Of a DNA stretch of 64,000 bases, positions 44,502 to 53,564 are shown in pieces. This stretch comes from Marinobacterium rhizophilum (lineage in GTDB: Bacteria > Pseudomonadota > Gammaproteobacteria > Pseudomonadales > Balneatricaceae), in NCBI RefSeq assembly GCF_024397915.1, contig NZ_CP073347.1, forward strand, positions 1,054,001 through 1,118,000, in the 5' to 3' direction. Each line of letters opens with the position of its first letter. Positions within the stretch are counted from its first letter, which is position 1. The notes under the pieces were generated by a model, which saw nothing but the letters and a program-made list of their open reading frames with translations, was not told the DNA's origin and ran no database searches. A program made the position numbers and the translations under genes.

Positions 44502-44903
44502 ATGTCCGCCGCAGACTCGTTCAATTCCCGTGTAACGCCCTGGCTGCTCAGCCTGGTGCGTATCGTTGCCGCCTTCCTGTTCATGCAGCACGGTGGCCAG
44601 AAATTGCTGGCCTTTCCGGCAGCGCCCAACAACCCCGTGGAGCTCATGTCCCTGATGGGGCTGGCCGGCGCGCTGGAGCTCTTTGGCGGGGCCTTGCTGC
44701 TGGTAGGCCTGTTCAGCCGCCCCATCGCCTTTGTGCTTTCCGGCATGATGGCCGTGGCCTACTTTATGGCCCACGCCCCGCAGGGCTTCTGGCCCATGCT
44801 CAATGGCGGCGAGCTGGCGGCCCTGTACAGCTTCGTGTTTCTGTACCTGGCCTTTGCGGGGCCCGGCCCGCTGAGCCTGGACCGGCTTTTCGGCAGCCGG
44901 TAA
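44502..44903 (+). CDS. DoxX family membrane protein
   Basis: A 133-residue inner-membrane protein with four predicted membrane helices (LLSLVRIVAAFLFMQHG, MGLAGALELFGGALLLVG, IAFVLSGMMAVAYFMA, ALYSFVFLYLAFAGPGP). The LFMQHGGQKL and YFMAHAPQGFWP segments are DoxX-family hallmarks. Relatives contribute to redox and stress physiology; the precise role is unknown. Well-formed AGGAGA ribosome site before the ATG. Confidence 0.85.
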   Translation: MSAADSFNSRVTPWLLSLVRIVAAFLFMQHGGQKLLAFPAAPNNPVELMSLMGLAGALELFGGALLLVGLFSRPIAFVLSGMMAVAYFMAHAPQGFWPMLNGGELAALYSFVFLYLAFAGPGPLSLDRLFGSR

Positions 44904-44922
44904 CACCCGCGCCCCCCAATAA

Positions 44923-44956
44923 CAACGGCTCAGCCGGGTCTCAGGCTGGGCCGTTG
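44923..44956 (+). terminator. Hairpin after doxX-like gene
   Basis: Arms CAACGGCTCAGCC and GGCTGGGCCGTTG around a short loop (one mismatch). No clear T-run, so termination is uncertain. Confidence 0.45.
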
Positions 44957-45113
44957 CGGCTAACCCCCTGGCGACCAGCGGCCTTCCTTGCGCGCAAACC
45001 TTGTATCCCAAAGCGACGGCTCGAGCCCTCGGGCAGCCGACCACCTTGCTCAGGCGCAGCAAAATCTAAATACAGAACGGTAAAGCGGCAGGTCACCGGA
45101 CCAAAACAGTGCG

Positions 45114-45725
45114 TCAGAGCCCGGCAATAAACCCGGGTACAGCCTTTTTCGGCATCTTGCTGATTCTGTACAACAGCTCAAACCCGGGGACATCCAGGGC
45201 ACAGCGAGATGCCAGCTCGGCCAGCATTGCCAGCCAGAGTTTCGCGGTCATTTCGGAATCATAGAGGGCACGGTGAAACACTCCGTCAACAGGAATATTC
45301 GCATAACGCACCAGGGTACCGAGCTTGTAGTCGGGTGCCGCCTGGAACAGCCTGCGGGCCAGCAGCATGGAGCAGACGAACTGCCCCGGGTATTGCCGGC
45401 CAATCAGGCCCAGCTCCGCATCCAGGAAGCGCTTGTCGAAGGAGGCATTGTGCGCTACCAGGTTGAAATCGCCGATAAAGTCGGCAAAACGGGCCATCAC
45501 CTCGGCGTTCTCGGCGGCACCGGCCAGCATGGCGTTGCTGATACCGGTATAGCTTTCGATAAAGCCACTGACCCGCCGCCCCGGGTTCATCAGCTCCTGG
45601 AAACGCCCCGTGACCTGGCCGTTTTCCAGTTTCACGGCCCCGATCTCGATCGCCCGGTCGCCGCCATCGGGCGACAGCCCTGTGGTCTCGAAATCCAGTA
45701 TCACCACCGTATCAGCATTGAACAT
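45114..45725 (-). CDS. DEDDh 3'-5' exonuclease (DnaQ-like)
   Basis: About 203 residues. Exo I is VVILDFETTGLSP, Exo II HNASFDKRFLD and Exo III HRALYDSEMTA, giving the DEDDh residues. Similar to the epsilon subunit of DNA polymerase III and RNase T, but it lacks the C-terminal polymerase-binding part and dnaE/rnhA neighbours, so it is likely a stand-alone exonuclease. ATG at 45725; a GTG two codons upstream is possible. Confidence 0.85.
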   Translation of the reverse strand: MFNADTVVILDFETTGLSPDGGDRAIEIGAVKLENGQVTGRFQELMNPGRRVSGFIESYTGISNAMLAGAAENAEVMARFADFIGDFNLVAHNASFDKRFLDAELGLIGRQYPGQFVCSMLLARRLFQAAPDYKLGTLVRYANIPVDGVFHRALYDSEMTAKLWLAMLAELASRCALDVPGFELLYRISKMPKKAVPGFIAGL

Positions 45726-45771
45726 CGACACCCGCCTACCCCATTGAACCCAGACCGGCGCGCATTATAGC

Positions 45772-45795
45772 GCCGCGACGGCGGGGCGTCGCGGC
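45772..45795. terminator. GC-rich hairpin between the TRAP operon and the exonuclease
   Basis: Nine-bp perfect arms GCCGCGACG and CGTCGCGGC around a six-base loop. No T-run follows, but it separates two same-strand transcripts, and a TATAAT (minus strand, 45765 area) lies right after it, a likely -10 for the exonuclease. Confidence 0.4.
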
Positions 45796-45824
45796 AAAAG
45801 GCCAGCGGCAAGGACCCAGCCAGG

Positions 45825-47210
45825 CTAGCCGTAGGCGTTGGCCGGTAGCCAGAGCACCAGCTGGGGCCAGAACACCAGGATCAGCAGGGCAACCAGTTGC
45901 AGCGCGATGAACGGTATCACGCCACGGTAAATGTCGCCCAGGCGCACGTCCGGCGGGCAGACACCCTTGAGGTAAAACAGCGCAAACCCCACCGGTGGCG
46001 TCAGGAAGGAGGTCTGCAGGGTCATGGCGACCAGCATCACGAACCACACCAGTTCCGGGTTATCCACCACGCCGTAGCCGTCGATCTCGATGCCCAGCGC
46101 CGAGATCACCGGTGCCAGCAGCGGCAGGATGATCAGGGTGATTTCGATCCAGTCCAGGAAGAAGCCCAGCAGGAAGATCACCCCCAGAATAAAGAAGATG
46201 ATGCCGTAGGGACCAAAGGGCAGCCCGGTGAGGAAGGACTCGATCAGCTCATCGCCACCGAGCTCGCGCAACACCAGGGCAAAGCAGGTGGCGCCGATAA
46301 AGATGGCAAAGATGTAGGCCGTGGTGTTGGTGGTGCCGCGTACCACATCGTTCAGCACCCTGAAGCTGAACTTGCGGTTGTACATCGCCAGCAGCGTTGC
46401 CCCCAGGGCACCCACGCCCGAGGCTTCGGTCGGGGTGGCGATGCCGCCAAAGATCGAGCCCAGCACGACGAAAATCAACAGCAGGGTCGGCAACACCGCC
46501 CGCAGCACGTTGAGCACGATGGGCCAGGTCACCGGCTTGGCATCTTTTGGCACCGGTGCGGCGGCGGGCTTCACCAGGCCGTAGATCAGGATATAGACGA
46601 TATAGAGGGCGCCGAGCATCAGCCCCGGGACCACGGCGCCCATGAACAGATCCCCCACCGACAGCGCCAGCTGGTCGGCCATGATCACCAGCATGATGCT
46701 GGGCGGAATCAGGATGCCCAGGGTGCCGGCCGAGGCGATGGTGCCCAGCGCCAGCGGCATTGAATAGCCCTGCCGGGTCATGGCCGGCAGCGACATCACC
46801 GCCAGCAGCACCACCGAGGCGCCGATAATGCCGGTGGAGGCCGCCAGGATGATGCCGATGGCGGTGACGGTAATCGCCAGACCACCACGCACGCGGCCAA
46901 ACAGCTCCTGCATGGAGTGCATCAGGCGCTCGGCCACGCCGGACTTGTCCAGCATGATGCCCATGAAAATAAACATCGGCAGGGCCACCAGGATCCAGTT
47001 GTCCATGATCTTCCAGAGCCGGTTCACCACCAGCCCCAGGGTCAGGTAATCCAGCCCGGTGATGCTGTCAAAATAGGTGTCGGCCAGCTGGCCGATAAAG
47101 GCGAACAGGATACCCAGGCCACCGAGCACCCAGGCCACCGGGAAGCCGGTAAACAGCAGCGCGATAAAGGATAAAAACATCGCGATAACCAGAATTTCAT
47201 TGATATCCAT
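45825..47210 (-). CDS. dctM: TRAP transporter large permease
   Basis: A 461-residue DctM-type protein with about 12 membrane helices. Family motifs: FTGFPVAWVLGG near the N-terminus, GILIPPSIMLVIMADQ and FFLDWIEITLIILPL, FLTPPVGFALFYLKGV near the end. It forms the sodium-coupled channel of a TRAP uptake system with DctQ and DctP upstream. Substrate probably a carboxylic acid; context suggests 3-hydroxybutyrate. Confidence 0.92.
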   Translation of the reverse strand: MDINEILVIAMFLSFIALLFTGFPVAWVLGGLGILFAFIGQLADTYFDSITGLDYLTLGLVVNRLWKIMDNWILVALPMFIFMGIMLDKSGVAERLMHSMQELFGRVRGGLAITVTAIGIILAASTGIIGASVVLLAVMSLPAMTRQGYSMPLALGTIASAGTLGILIPPSIMLVIMADQLALSVGDLFMGAVVPGLMLGALYIVYILIYGLVKPAAAPVPKDAKPVTWPIVLNVLRAVLPTLLLIFVVLGSIFGGIATPTEASGVGALGATLLAMYNRKFSFRVLNDVVRGTTNTTAYIFAIFIGATCFALVLRELGGDELIESFLTGLPFGPYGIIFFILGVIFLLGFFLDWIEITLIILPLLAPVISALGIEIDGYGVVDNPELVWFVMLVAMTLQTSFLTPPVGFALFYLKGVCPPDVRLGDIYRGVIPFIALQLVALLILVFWPQLVLWLPANAYG

Positions 47211-47215
47211 TTTGC

Positions 47216-47740
47216 TTATTCTCCGCGCATCAACAGAATAATCTCACGGTACAGGCGCGACAGTACCGCCAGCGCCAGCAGCGCAAAGCTCACGGGGATC
47301 ACGCCCTTGATCAGCCAGCGCCAGGGCAGGCCCGAAGGCGCCGAGGAGCTTTCGTTGATGCGCCAGGAGTCGTACAGAAAGTCCAGGCTGTGCAGGAAAA
47401 TCACGCCGATAAAGGGCAGCAGCAGAAAAAGGATGCCGAGGATTTCGATCAGGCGCTTGCTGCGGGTCCTGAAACGGCCGTGGAACAGGTCCACGCGGAT
47501 ATGGGCGTCGGTGGTCTGGGCGTAGGCCAGGCCGAACATGACACCGATGGCATAGAGGTGCCACTGCAGCTCTTCCAGCGCAATCAGGCCCTGGGAAAAG
47601 CCCTTGCGCAGTGTCACCTGCAGGATAATCACCAGCACCAGCAGCACAAAGCTCCAGCCAATGCCCAGCGTAATGCGCTGGATCAGGCGGTCAATCGTGT
47701 CCGCCAGGGGGACGGCGGCGGGGGTGTTGTTGTCAGTCAC
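47216..47740 (-). CDS. dctQ: TRAP transporter small permease
   Basis: A 174-residue protein with four membrane helices (IGWSFVLLVLVIILQVTLRK, LQWHLYAIGVMFGLAYA, IEILGILFLLLPFIGVIFL, VIPVSFALLALAVLSRL) and the conserved HIRVDLFHGRF segment. It lies between dctP and dctM, ending 5 bp from the dctM start. Confidence 0.9.
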   Translation of the reverse strand: MTDNNTPAAVPLADTIDRLIQRITLGIGWSFVLLVLVIILQVTLRKGFSQGLIALEELQWHLYAIGVMFGLAYAQTTDAHIRVDLFHGRFRTRSKRLIEILGILFLLLPFIGVIFLHSLDFLYDSWRINESSSAPSGLPWRWLIKGVIPVSFALLALAVLSRLYREIILLMRGE

Positions 47741-47815
47741 CGGATAGGACCTTCGAGTTCGGAAAAACGGGGAGGCAAGCGGGCAACGCCGGGGCTTGCG
47801 CCCCGGCGACGGGCA

Positions 47816-48886
47816 TTACTCGGCGCGGCTGCGCGGCAGGAAGGCGTTGGCTTCCCAGAGGTCGTAGCCGCTGCGGAAGGTGCTCAGGTCATCCCAGACC
47901 TTCTTGAAGAAGGGATCTTCGGCGGATTTTTCAGACGCCACTTCCATCCATTTTTCCTCGAAGGTCGCCAGCATCTCGTCGCTCCAGTAGCGAATCTCGA
48001 CACCGTTTTTCTTCGCATCCGCCATCACCGGGAACTGCATGGCCTCGCCTTCAGCCACCGAGTTGGTCATGGACGCCATGCAGGTGGTTTCCACCTGGGC
48101 CTGCTGACCCGGGCTCATGCCGTTCCAGGTGTCCTTGTTGATCAGCAGCTCGAAGATGGTGGCCTGCTGGTGCCAGCCAGGGAAGTAGTTGTACTTGACG
48201 ATCTTGTTGAGCCCAAGGCGGGTATCAATGGCCGGCTGGGAGAACTCAGTGGCATCGATGGCCCCCTTCTCCAGCGCGCCGAAGATCTCGCCGCCCGGTA
48301 TCTGCACCGTGCTGACACCGAGTTTTTCCATCACCGAGGCACCCAGGCCGTAAAACCGCATGTTCAGGCCCTTGAGATCTTCCGCGCTGTTGATCGGCTT
48401 GGAAAACCAGCCCGAGGTTTCCGGCGACAGGATGGCGCAGGGCAGTACCTTGACGTTAAAGCCGTTGCTGTCATACATCTCCTGGTACAGGCTCATGCCG
48501 TTGCCGTAATACATCCAGGCCATGTACTCGCCGGCTTCGGGGCCAAAGGGTACGGCGGAGAAGAGTGATGCCGCCGGAATCTTGCCCTGCCAGTAACCGG
48601 AGATCGCATAGCCGGAGTTCACCTTGCCGGAGGATACCGCATCGAGGATCTCCGGCGGGCTGACCAGCTTGCCGGGCTCATACACCTTCATGCGCAGGTT
48701 ACCGTCACTGATCTTGTTCAGATGATCGGCCACCCAGACGATGGTGGTACCCAGTGCCGGCAGGTTAGTACCAAAGGCGATGGGGGTTTTGAGCAGCACC
48801 TTGTCCGCTGCAACGGCAGGTAGCGCCATGCTGGCGACAACACCGGCCACGGCGGCAGAGATCAGTAGCGATTTTATTGTTTTCAT
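47816..48886 (-). CDS. dctP: TRAP transporter solute-binding protein
   Basis: A 356-residue periplasmic binding protein. Signal peptide about residues 1-26 (LLISAAVAGVVASMALPAVAA). The DctP fold is evident, with LNMRFYGLGASVMEKLG carrying the conserved ligand arginine and GGEIFGALEKGAIDATEF, which positions the substrate carboxylate. It follows the dehydrogenase gene by 88 bp on the same strand. Ligand inferred, not shown. Confidence 0.9.
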   Translation of the reverse strand: MKTIKSLLISAAVAGVVASMALPAVAADKVLLKTPIAFGTNLPALGTTIVWVADHLNKISDGNLRMKVYEPGKLVSPPEILDAVSSGKVNSGYAISGYWQGKIPAASLFSAVPFGPEAGEYMAWMYYGNGMSLYQEMYDSNGFNVKVLPCAILSPETSGWFSKPINSAEDLKGLNMRFYGLGASVMEKLGVSTVQIPGGEIFGALEKGAIDATEFSQPAIDTRLGLNKIVKYNYFPGWHQQATIFELLINKDTWNGMSPGQQAQVETTCMASMTNSVAEGEAMQFPVMADAKKNGVEIRYWSDEMLATFEEKWMEVASEKSAEDPFFKKVWDDLSTFRSGYDLWEANAFLPRSRAE

Positions 48887-48974
48887 ATGTACTCCAGATT
48901 GCTTGGGGTTGGGGTATTGAGGTTATTGTCGCCGCCTTCAGCGCCCGGGATCAGCGCGTATCAGGCCGGCAGTA

Positions 48975-49757
48975 CTACTGCGCTGTCCAGGCGCCGTCGA
49001 TCGGCAGGGCCGCACCGGTAATGGCAGCGGCGGCATCCGAACAGAGAAACAGGATCATCGCGCCAATGGCCGCCGGATCAATCAGCGAGGGATAGGGTGT
49101 CTTGGTATGCAGCAGGCCAAGCCTCGATTCCTCGATCGAGACACCATGATCCCGGGCAAAGGTTTCGATCTGATGATTCAGCAGCGGCGTATCGGTCCAG
49201 CCCGGGCAGATGGCATTGACCGTGATGCCATTGGCCGCCTGCTCCAGTGCAACGACCTTGGTAAGGCCGACCAGGCCATGCTTGGCGGCGCAATACGCCG
49301 CCTTGTTCGCCGACCCGACCAGGCCATGCACCGACGCCACATTGATGATGCGCCCCCAGCCGGCCTCTTCCATCGCCGGCAACGCCAGGCGCGTGGCATG
49401 AAAGGCGGCACTCAGGTTTACCGCCAGCACCTGGTCCCAGCGCTGCACCGGAAAATCCCGCGTCGGTGCGGTGAACTGGATACCGGCGTTGTTCACCAGA
49501 ATACTGATGACTCCCAGCTGGTCGGCAGCCGCTGCAACCAGGTGCTCGACGCCCTCGGGGGTCGACAAGTCAGCGCTGACATAGCCGGCACGAACGCCAA
49601 ACTCCTGTTCGATGCCTCGCGCCAGAGGCTCCCCCAGGTCTGCCCCTTCCAGTCCATGCAACATGACCTGCACGCCACTGGCGGCAAGTGCCTTTGCCGT
49701 CGCCAGACCAATACCACTGCTGGACCCTGTTACCAGCGCTGTTCTGCCCTTAAGCAT
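48975..49757 (-). CDS. bdhA: 3-hydroxybutyrate dehydrogenase (SDR)
   Basis: A 260-residue short-chain dehydrogenase. NAD site TGSSSGIG (about 10-17), NNAG, catalytic Ser in INVASVHGL and Tyr/Lys in YCAAKHG. The HGL, NAICPGWTDTPLLNHQI and LLHTKTPY segments are typical of D-3-hydroxybutyrate dehydrogenases. It heads a unit with TRAP genes and is divergent from an RpoN activator of the kind that controls 3-hydroxybutyrate use in Pseudomonas. Confidence 0.9.
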   Translation of the reverse strand: MLKGRTALVTGSSSGIGLATAKALAASGVQVMLHGLEGADLGEPLARGIEQEFGVRAGYVSADLSTPEGVEHLVAAAADQLGVISILVNNAGIQFTAPTRDFPVQRWDQVLAVNLSAAFHATRLALPAMEEAGWGRIINVASVHGLVGSANKAAYCAAKHGLVGLTKVVALEQAANGITVNAICPGWTDTPLLNHQIETFARDHGVSIEESRLGLLHTKTPYPSLIDPAAIGAMILFLCSDAAAAITGAALPIDGAWTAQ

Positions 49758-50165
49758 GAAAATGTCTCCGTAGAATTTTTACAGGCACCAGGTCCCGTGA
49801 ATCCGGGATCACCCGACAGGCACGGGAACGCCACCGCGGTGCGGACTGGTCAGATATTGCGTTTGAGAAGTGCCGGGCAGGGAGAGTGCCGGCCAAGGAG
49901 GCGCTGCGCGCAGCTGACGCCGAAGCGGGACTACCGAAACCCGCGCAAGGGATGAGTATCATGGTGAGGCTCGTATTTTGTTATTTTACGAACCTATTAA
50001 GCAGAACCCGGGCCAAAAACTATAAATTATTGATATTTATTAATTTTATTAAATTTAATAATAATCAGGACCCCGATCTGTCTTTATTACAAGACAGCGA
50101 CTGTCTTGTTTTATGTACAGCACTGTCTTAAATTCAGTACAGACGAACTGGACGAGATCAACACG
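49758..50165. other. Divergent control region between bdhA and the sigma54 regulator
   Basis: About 408 bp without a gene. The right half (49970-50130) is strikingly AT-rich and carries an ATTAAATTTAAT palindrome near 50050 and the CTGTCTT repeats at 50078-50129. I could not find a well-spaced sigma54 -24/-12 element for bdhA. Confidence 0.6.
50078..50129. promoter_or_regulatory. CTGTCTT repeat cluster, candidate activator/repressor site
   Basis: A perfect inverted repeat CTGTCTT-N6-AAGACAG spans 50078-50097. CTGTCTT recurs at 50101 (forming CTGT-N12-ACAG) and at 50123. Likely binding sites for the adjacent regulator or a second factor; inferred from symmetry and position. Confidence 0.45.
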
Positions 50166-51590
50166 ATGGGGCAATGGGATGAAACGGCACAGCGCCGTAT
50201 CAAGAAACAGGCGCTGACATTCTTTACCGAATCCTTTGAACAGTTCTATGAGCACTCGATCGCGGTGGACAAGCACTGCAACATCACCTGGATCAGCGAG
50301 TCCTATGGCCGCTTTCTCAAGCTGAAGGCCTCCCCCATTGGCCAGCACATCAGCTCGATCATCCCCGGCAGCTACCTGCCGGACGTTATCTCCACGGGCG
50401 TGCCGATATTTCTCGACCTGCTGTATCTGAACAACCAGTGGATAGTTGTCAGCGTGTTTCCGCTGCAGGACGAAGACGGCAACATAGTCGGCGGCTTCGG
50501 CTTTGTGGCCAGTGAAAGCATCGAGCGCATCAATCCGTTACTCAGCAAATACAACAGCCTGCAAAGCCAGCTGCGCGACGCCCGCAACAAGCTCGCGCTG
50601 GAACGCAATTCCCGCTACCACCTGTCCCAGATCATCGGCCGCAGCGATGCGCTGCAGGCGGTGCGCAAGCAGGTTCGACAGGCCGCCCGGTTCGACATTT
50701 CGGTGCTGCTCACCGGCGAAACCGGCACCGGCAAGGAGCTGTTCGCCCATGCGCTGCACGACCTGTCTGCCCGCAATACCGCGCCCTTTGTCAGCCTGAA
50801 CGTCGCCGCGGTGCCGGACAACCTCATAGAGGCGGAGTTCTTTGGCGTGGCGCCCGGCGCCTATACGGGTGCTGCCAAAAACGGTCGCATCGGCAAGTTC
50901 GAGCTGGCCCACGGCGGCACCCTGTTTCTGGACGAGATTGGCGACATGCCGCTGGACCTGCAGGCCAAGCTGCTACGGGTACTGCAGGAGCAGGAATTTG
51001 AGCCCATCGGTTCCAACCAGCTGAAGAAGGCCGATGTCCGCATTGTGGCCGCCACCAGCTTGAACCTGCTGGAAATGGTGGAAAATGGCCGCTTTCGGGC
51101 CGACCTCTACTATCGACTCAGCACCTTTCCCATACACCTGCCGCCCCTGCGCGCACGCCTGACTGACATCGAGGCGTTGTGCGAGAGCTTTATTGACCAG
51201 ATCACCCTCAAACTGGGTATTCCGGCCAAGGCACTGACAGCGGATGCACTGCAACTGCTCAGCCGGCAATCCTGGCCCGGCAATATCCGCGAGCTGCACA
51301 ACGTGATTGAACGCGCCTGTGTGCTCAGTGATAGCGCCGAAATCGACGCCGCCAGCCTGCTGCCCTTTCTGCCCCGGCCTACGCCAGCTCCGCCCGCCGC
51401 TGTGATCGACAGCCCACCCGGCCAGCCCAGACTGCACGCGCCCGTCACCCTGGCCGAGGCCACGCGCGCGGCCGAGCGTACCGCAATCATTGATGCATTG
51501 GCTTACTGCCACGGCAGCAAAACCGCCGCCGCCAAAATGCTCGGCATATCCCGGGCCAACCTCTACGACAAACTGAAGAAAATCAGCTGA
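50166..51590 (+). CDS. Sigma54-dependent activator, HbcR-like
   Basis: About 474 residues: N-terminal PAS domain (FEQFYEHSIAVDKHCNITW, residues 20-120), AAA+ domain with Walker A GETGTGKE (184-191) and the sigma54-contact loop GAYTGA (231-236), and a C-terminal Fis-type HTH (GSKTAAAKMLGISRANLYDKL). Divergent from bdhA and the TRAP genes. In Pseudomonas aeruginosa the RpoN activator HbcR sits next to bdhA, so the same role is likely. ATG at 50166 is used; an in-frame TTG 60 bp upstream is less likely. The PAS domain may sense a metabolite. Confidence 0.85.
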   Translation: MGQWDETAQRRIKKQALTFFTESFEQFYEHSIAVDKHCNITWISESYGRFLKLKASPIGQHISSIIPGSYLPDVISTGVPIFLDLLYLNNQWIVVSVFPLQDEDGNIVGGFGFVASESIERINPLLSKYNSLQSQLRDARNKLALERNSRYHLSQIIGRSDALQAVRKQVRQAARFDISVLLTGETGTGKELFAHALHDLSARNTAPFVSLNVAAVPDNLIEAEFFGVAPGAYTGAAKNGRIGKFELAHGGTLFLDEIGDMPLDLQAKLLRVLQEQEFEPIGSNQLKKADVRIVAATSLNLLEMVENGRFRADLYYRLSTFPIHLPPLRARLTDIEALCESFIDQITLKLGIPAKALTADALQLLSRQSWPGNIRELHNVIERACVLSDSAEIDAASLLPFLPRPTPAPPAAVIDSPPGQPRLHAPVTLAEATRAAERTAIIDALAYCHGSKTAAAKMLGISRANLYDKLKKIS

Positions 51591-51920
51591 GCCCTGTGAA
51601 CAGGCGACCGATTCCCCCGGCGATTCGGCACCGGGTAAACCGCCTCCGGCAAATACAATCAGATATTCAGCAGCCTGCCAGGCCCACAATGCCTGCCCCA
51701 TAATGCGCTGCTTGCAGCACGACGACAGCGTGCACAGCGCCTCGCGGCCAGAGCCTATTACAATAATTTGCAATGCAAATTATTTAACACCCAAAAAACG
51801 GAATTTTCGGACATAAACAGCCAATTAGGCGGCAAGTTACATAAATTAAGCATCCATTTGCGAAACATATTCGCCTTCTTTAAGATATAAATCCCATTTT
51901 GAGGCACTACGGAGAGTCCT
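51591..51920. other. Control region upstream of the ectoine transporter
   Basis: About 330 bp without a gene. The stretch from 51760 is AT-rich and contains the 23-bp palindrome at 51762-51784. Nothing else identified. Confidence 0.6.
51762..51784. promoter_or_regulatory. 23-bp perfect palindrome upstream of ehuB
   Basis: Arms AATAATTTGCA and TGCAAATTATT around a single central A, about 140 bp before the ehuB ATG. Dimeric repressor or activator site by its symmetry; the protein is not identified in this window. Confidence 0.6.
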
Positions 51921-52754
51921 ATGGTTCGCATATTTAGCGCCCTGGTACTGAGTTGCGTCAGCGCGATCAGCCTGGCGGATACCCTGGACGATGCGAAAGC
52001 ATCCGGCACGCTCACGCTGGCGGTCGCCAACGAAATTCCCTACGGCTACCTGGATTCCGATGGCGAAGCCAAAGGCGAGGCACCGACCATCGCACTGCAT
52101 ACGCTCGATGCACTGGGTATCGACAATGTCGAGGTTCTGGTGACCGAATTTGGTTCGCTTATCCCGGGGCTCAAGGCGGGACGCTTTGATGTCATCGCCG
52201 CCGGCATGTACATCAACCCAAAGCGCTGCGAGCAGATTCTGTTCTCCAATCCCACCTACACCATTGGCGAAGGTTTCCTGGTTAAAACCGGCAATCCGCT
52301 GGCACTCCATGGCTATGAAGACATCAAGGCCAACACCGAACTGAAACTCGGCGTAATGGCGGGCGCTGTCGAGTTTGGCTATGCCAAGGATTTTGGCATC
52401 GCACTGGACCAGATTATCACCCTGCCGGACTATCCCAGCGGTGTCGCCGCGCTCAAAACAGGCCGGGTTGATGCCCTGGCCGGCACAGTCCTGACCATGG
52501 CGGAACTGGGCAGCAAAAGCGATGCGGTCGAACTGGCCCAGCCATTCGAGGATCTGGTGATCAACGGCGAAAAGATCAATGGCTACGGCGGCTTCGGCTT
52601 TCGCCCCGGTGACGAACGCCTGCGCGACGCCTTTAACACGCACCTGGCCGGCCTGATAGGCTCACCGGAACATGTCGCCATGGTCGAGCCCTACGGGTTT
52701 GGCACCCATACCCTCCCCGGTGATGTCACCGCCGCGCAGCTTTGCACCCCCTGA
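51921..52754 (+). CDS. ehuB: Ectoine/hydroxyectoine ABC transporter substrate-binding protein
   Basis: A 277-residue periplasmic protein; signal peptide about 1-19 (ALVLSCVSAISLA). The segments EIPYGYLDSDGEAKGEAPTIA, LIPGLKAGRFDVIAAGMYINPKRC and YGGFGFRPGD are diagnostic of EhuB-type ectoine receptors. Downstream genes encode two permeases and an ATPase of the same family. GGAGA precedes the ATG. Ectoine here could serve as osmoprotectant or nutrient; no catabolic eutABCDE or doeABCD genes lie in the window. Confidence 0.92.
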   Translation: MVRIFSALVLSCVSAISLADTLDDAKASGTLTLAVANEIPYGYLDSDGEAKGEAPTIALHTLDALGIDNVEVLVTEFGSLIPGLKAGRFDVIAAGMYINPKRCEQILFSNPTYTIGEGFLVKTGNPLALHGYEDIKANTELKLGVMAGAVEFGYAKDFGIALDQIITLPDYPSGVAALKTGRVDALAGTVLTMAELGSKSDAVELAQPFEDLVINGEKINGYGGFGFRPGDERLRDAFNTHLAGLIGSPEHVAMVEPYGFGTHTLPGDVTAAQLCTP

Positions 52755-52904
52755 GGGGCGGCAACAGCCTCTGAAAAGTTCCGCCCTGGTCGATGAGCAT
52801 CGCTTCAGCGGCAAGGTGCGGAGCCTGGAAGGCCTGGCCGATCATGAGTCGATCGACGCCACGCCCGACAGGCTCCCAACGACACCGTCTCGCAAGGAGA
52901 CTCA

Positions 52905-53564
52905 ATGCCCTTAAATGAAATACTGGACGTGCTGCTAGGCGGCGCCATGGTAACGATAAAGATCGTGATCATGGCGCTGCCACTGGCAGCCCTGATGGCG
53001 TTCGCCGCCGGCCTGATGCGCCTGAGCGAGCAACCTCTGCTGCGGGGACTGGCCGTTATCTACATGGAGTTTTTCCGTGGTACCTCTGCCCTGATCCAGC
53101 TCTACTGGATCTATTTCGTGCTGCCGCTGTTCGGCATCAGCATTGATGCCATTACCGCAGGCGTGGTCGCGCTGGGGTTGAATATCGGTGCCTATGGTTC
53201 TGAAGTGGTGCGTGGCGGATTGCTGTCCATCGACAAGGGCCAGACGGAAGCCGCCATTGCCCTGAACTTTACCCCCCGTCAGCGCCTGTGGCGCATCCTT
53301 CTGCCCCAGGCGCTGGTAGGCATGATGCCGCCCTTTGGCAATCTGGCGATAGAACTGGTCAAGGCCACCTCCCTGGTCAGCCTTATCACCATTGCCGATC
53401 TGACCTACCGCGCCAAGTCACTGGCCGACATGACCCTGCAGGTCGAGCAGATATTCGCCCTGGTGCTGGTGTTCTACTTCCTCATGGCCCAGGTACTGAC
53501 CCTGGGCATTCGCGCGCTGGAGAAACGCCTGGGCAAAGGCATGCAGCGTGGAGGCCTGACATGA
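52905..53564 (+). CDS. ehuC: Ectoine ABC transporter permease EhuC
   Basis: A 219-residue polar amino-acid-type permease with about five membrane helices. The EAA loop is IALNFTPRQRLWRILLPQAL. ATG at 52905 has GGAGA upstream. Its stop overlaps the start of a 31-codon ORF (ATGA). Confidence 0.9.
   Translation: MPLNEILDVLLGGAMVTIKIVIMALPLAALMAFAAGLMRLSEQPLLRGLAVIYMEFFRGTSALIQLYWIYFVLPLFGISIDAITAGVVALGLNIGAYGSEVVRGGLLSIDKGQTEAAIALNFTPRQRLWRILLPQALVGMMPPFGNLAIELVKATSLVSLITIADLTYRAKSLADMTLQVEQIFALVLVFYFLMAQVLTLGIRALEKRLGKGMQRGGLT

Noticed and set aside
49857..49880. Possible sigma54 element (TGGTCAGATATTGC) near the bdhA promoter
   Set aside because: GG to GC spacing is one base short and it points toward the plus strand, away from bdhA.
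49886..50131. 81-codon plus-strand frame in the bdhA-regulator gap
   Set aside because: It spans an AT-rich operator region, has no ribosome site and no recognisable domain.
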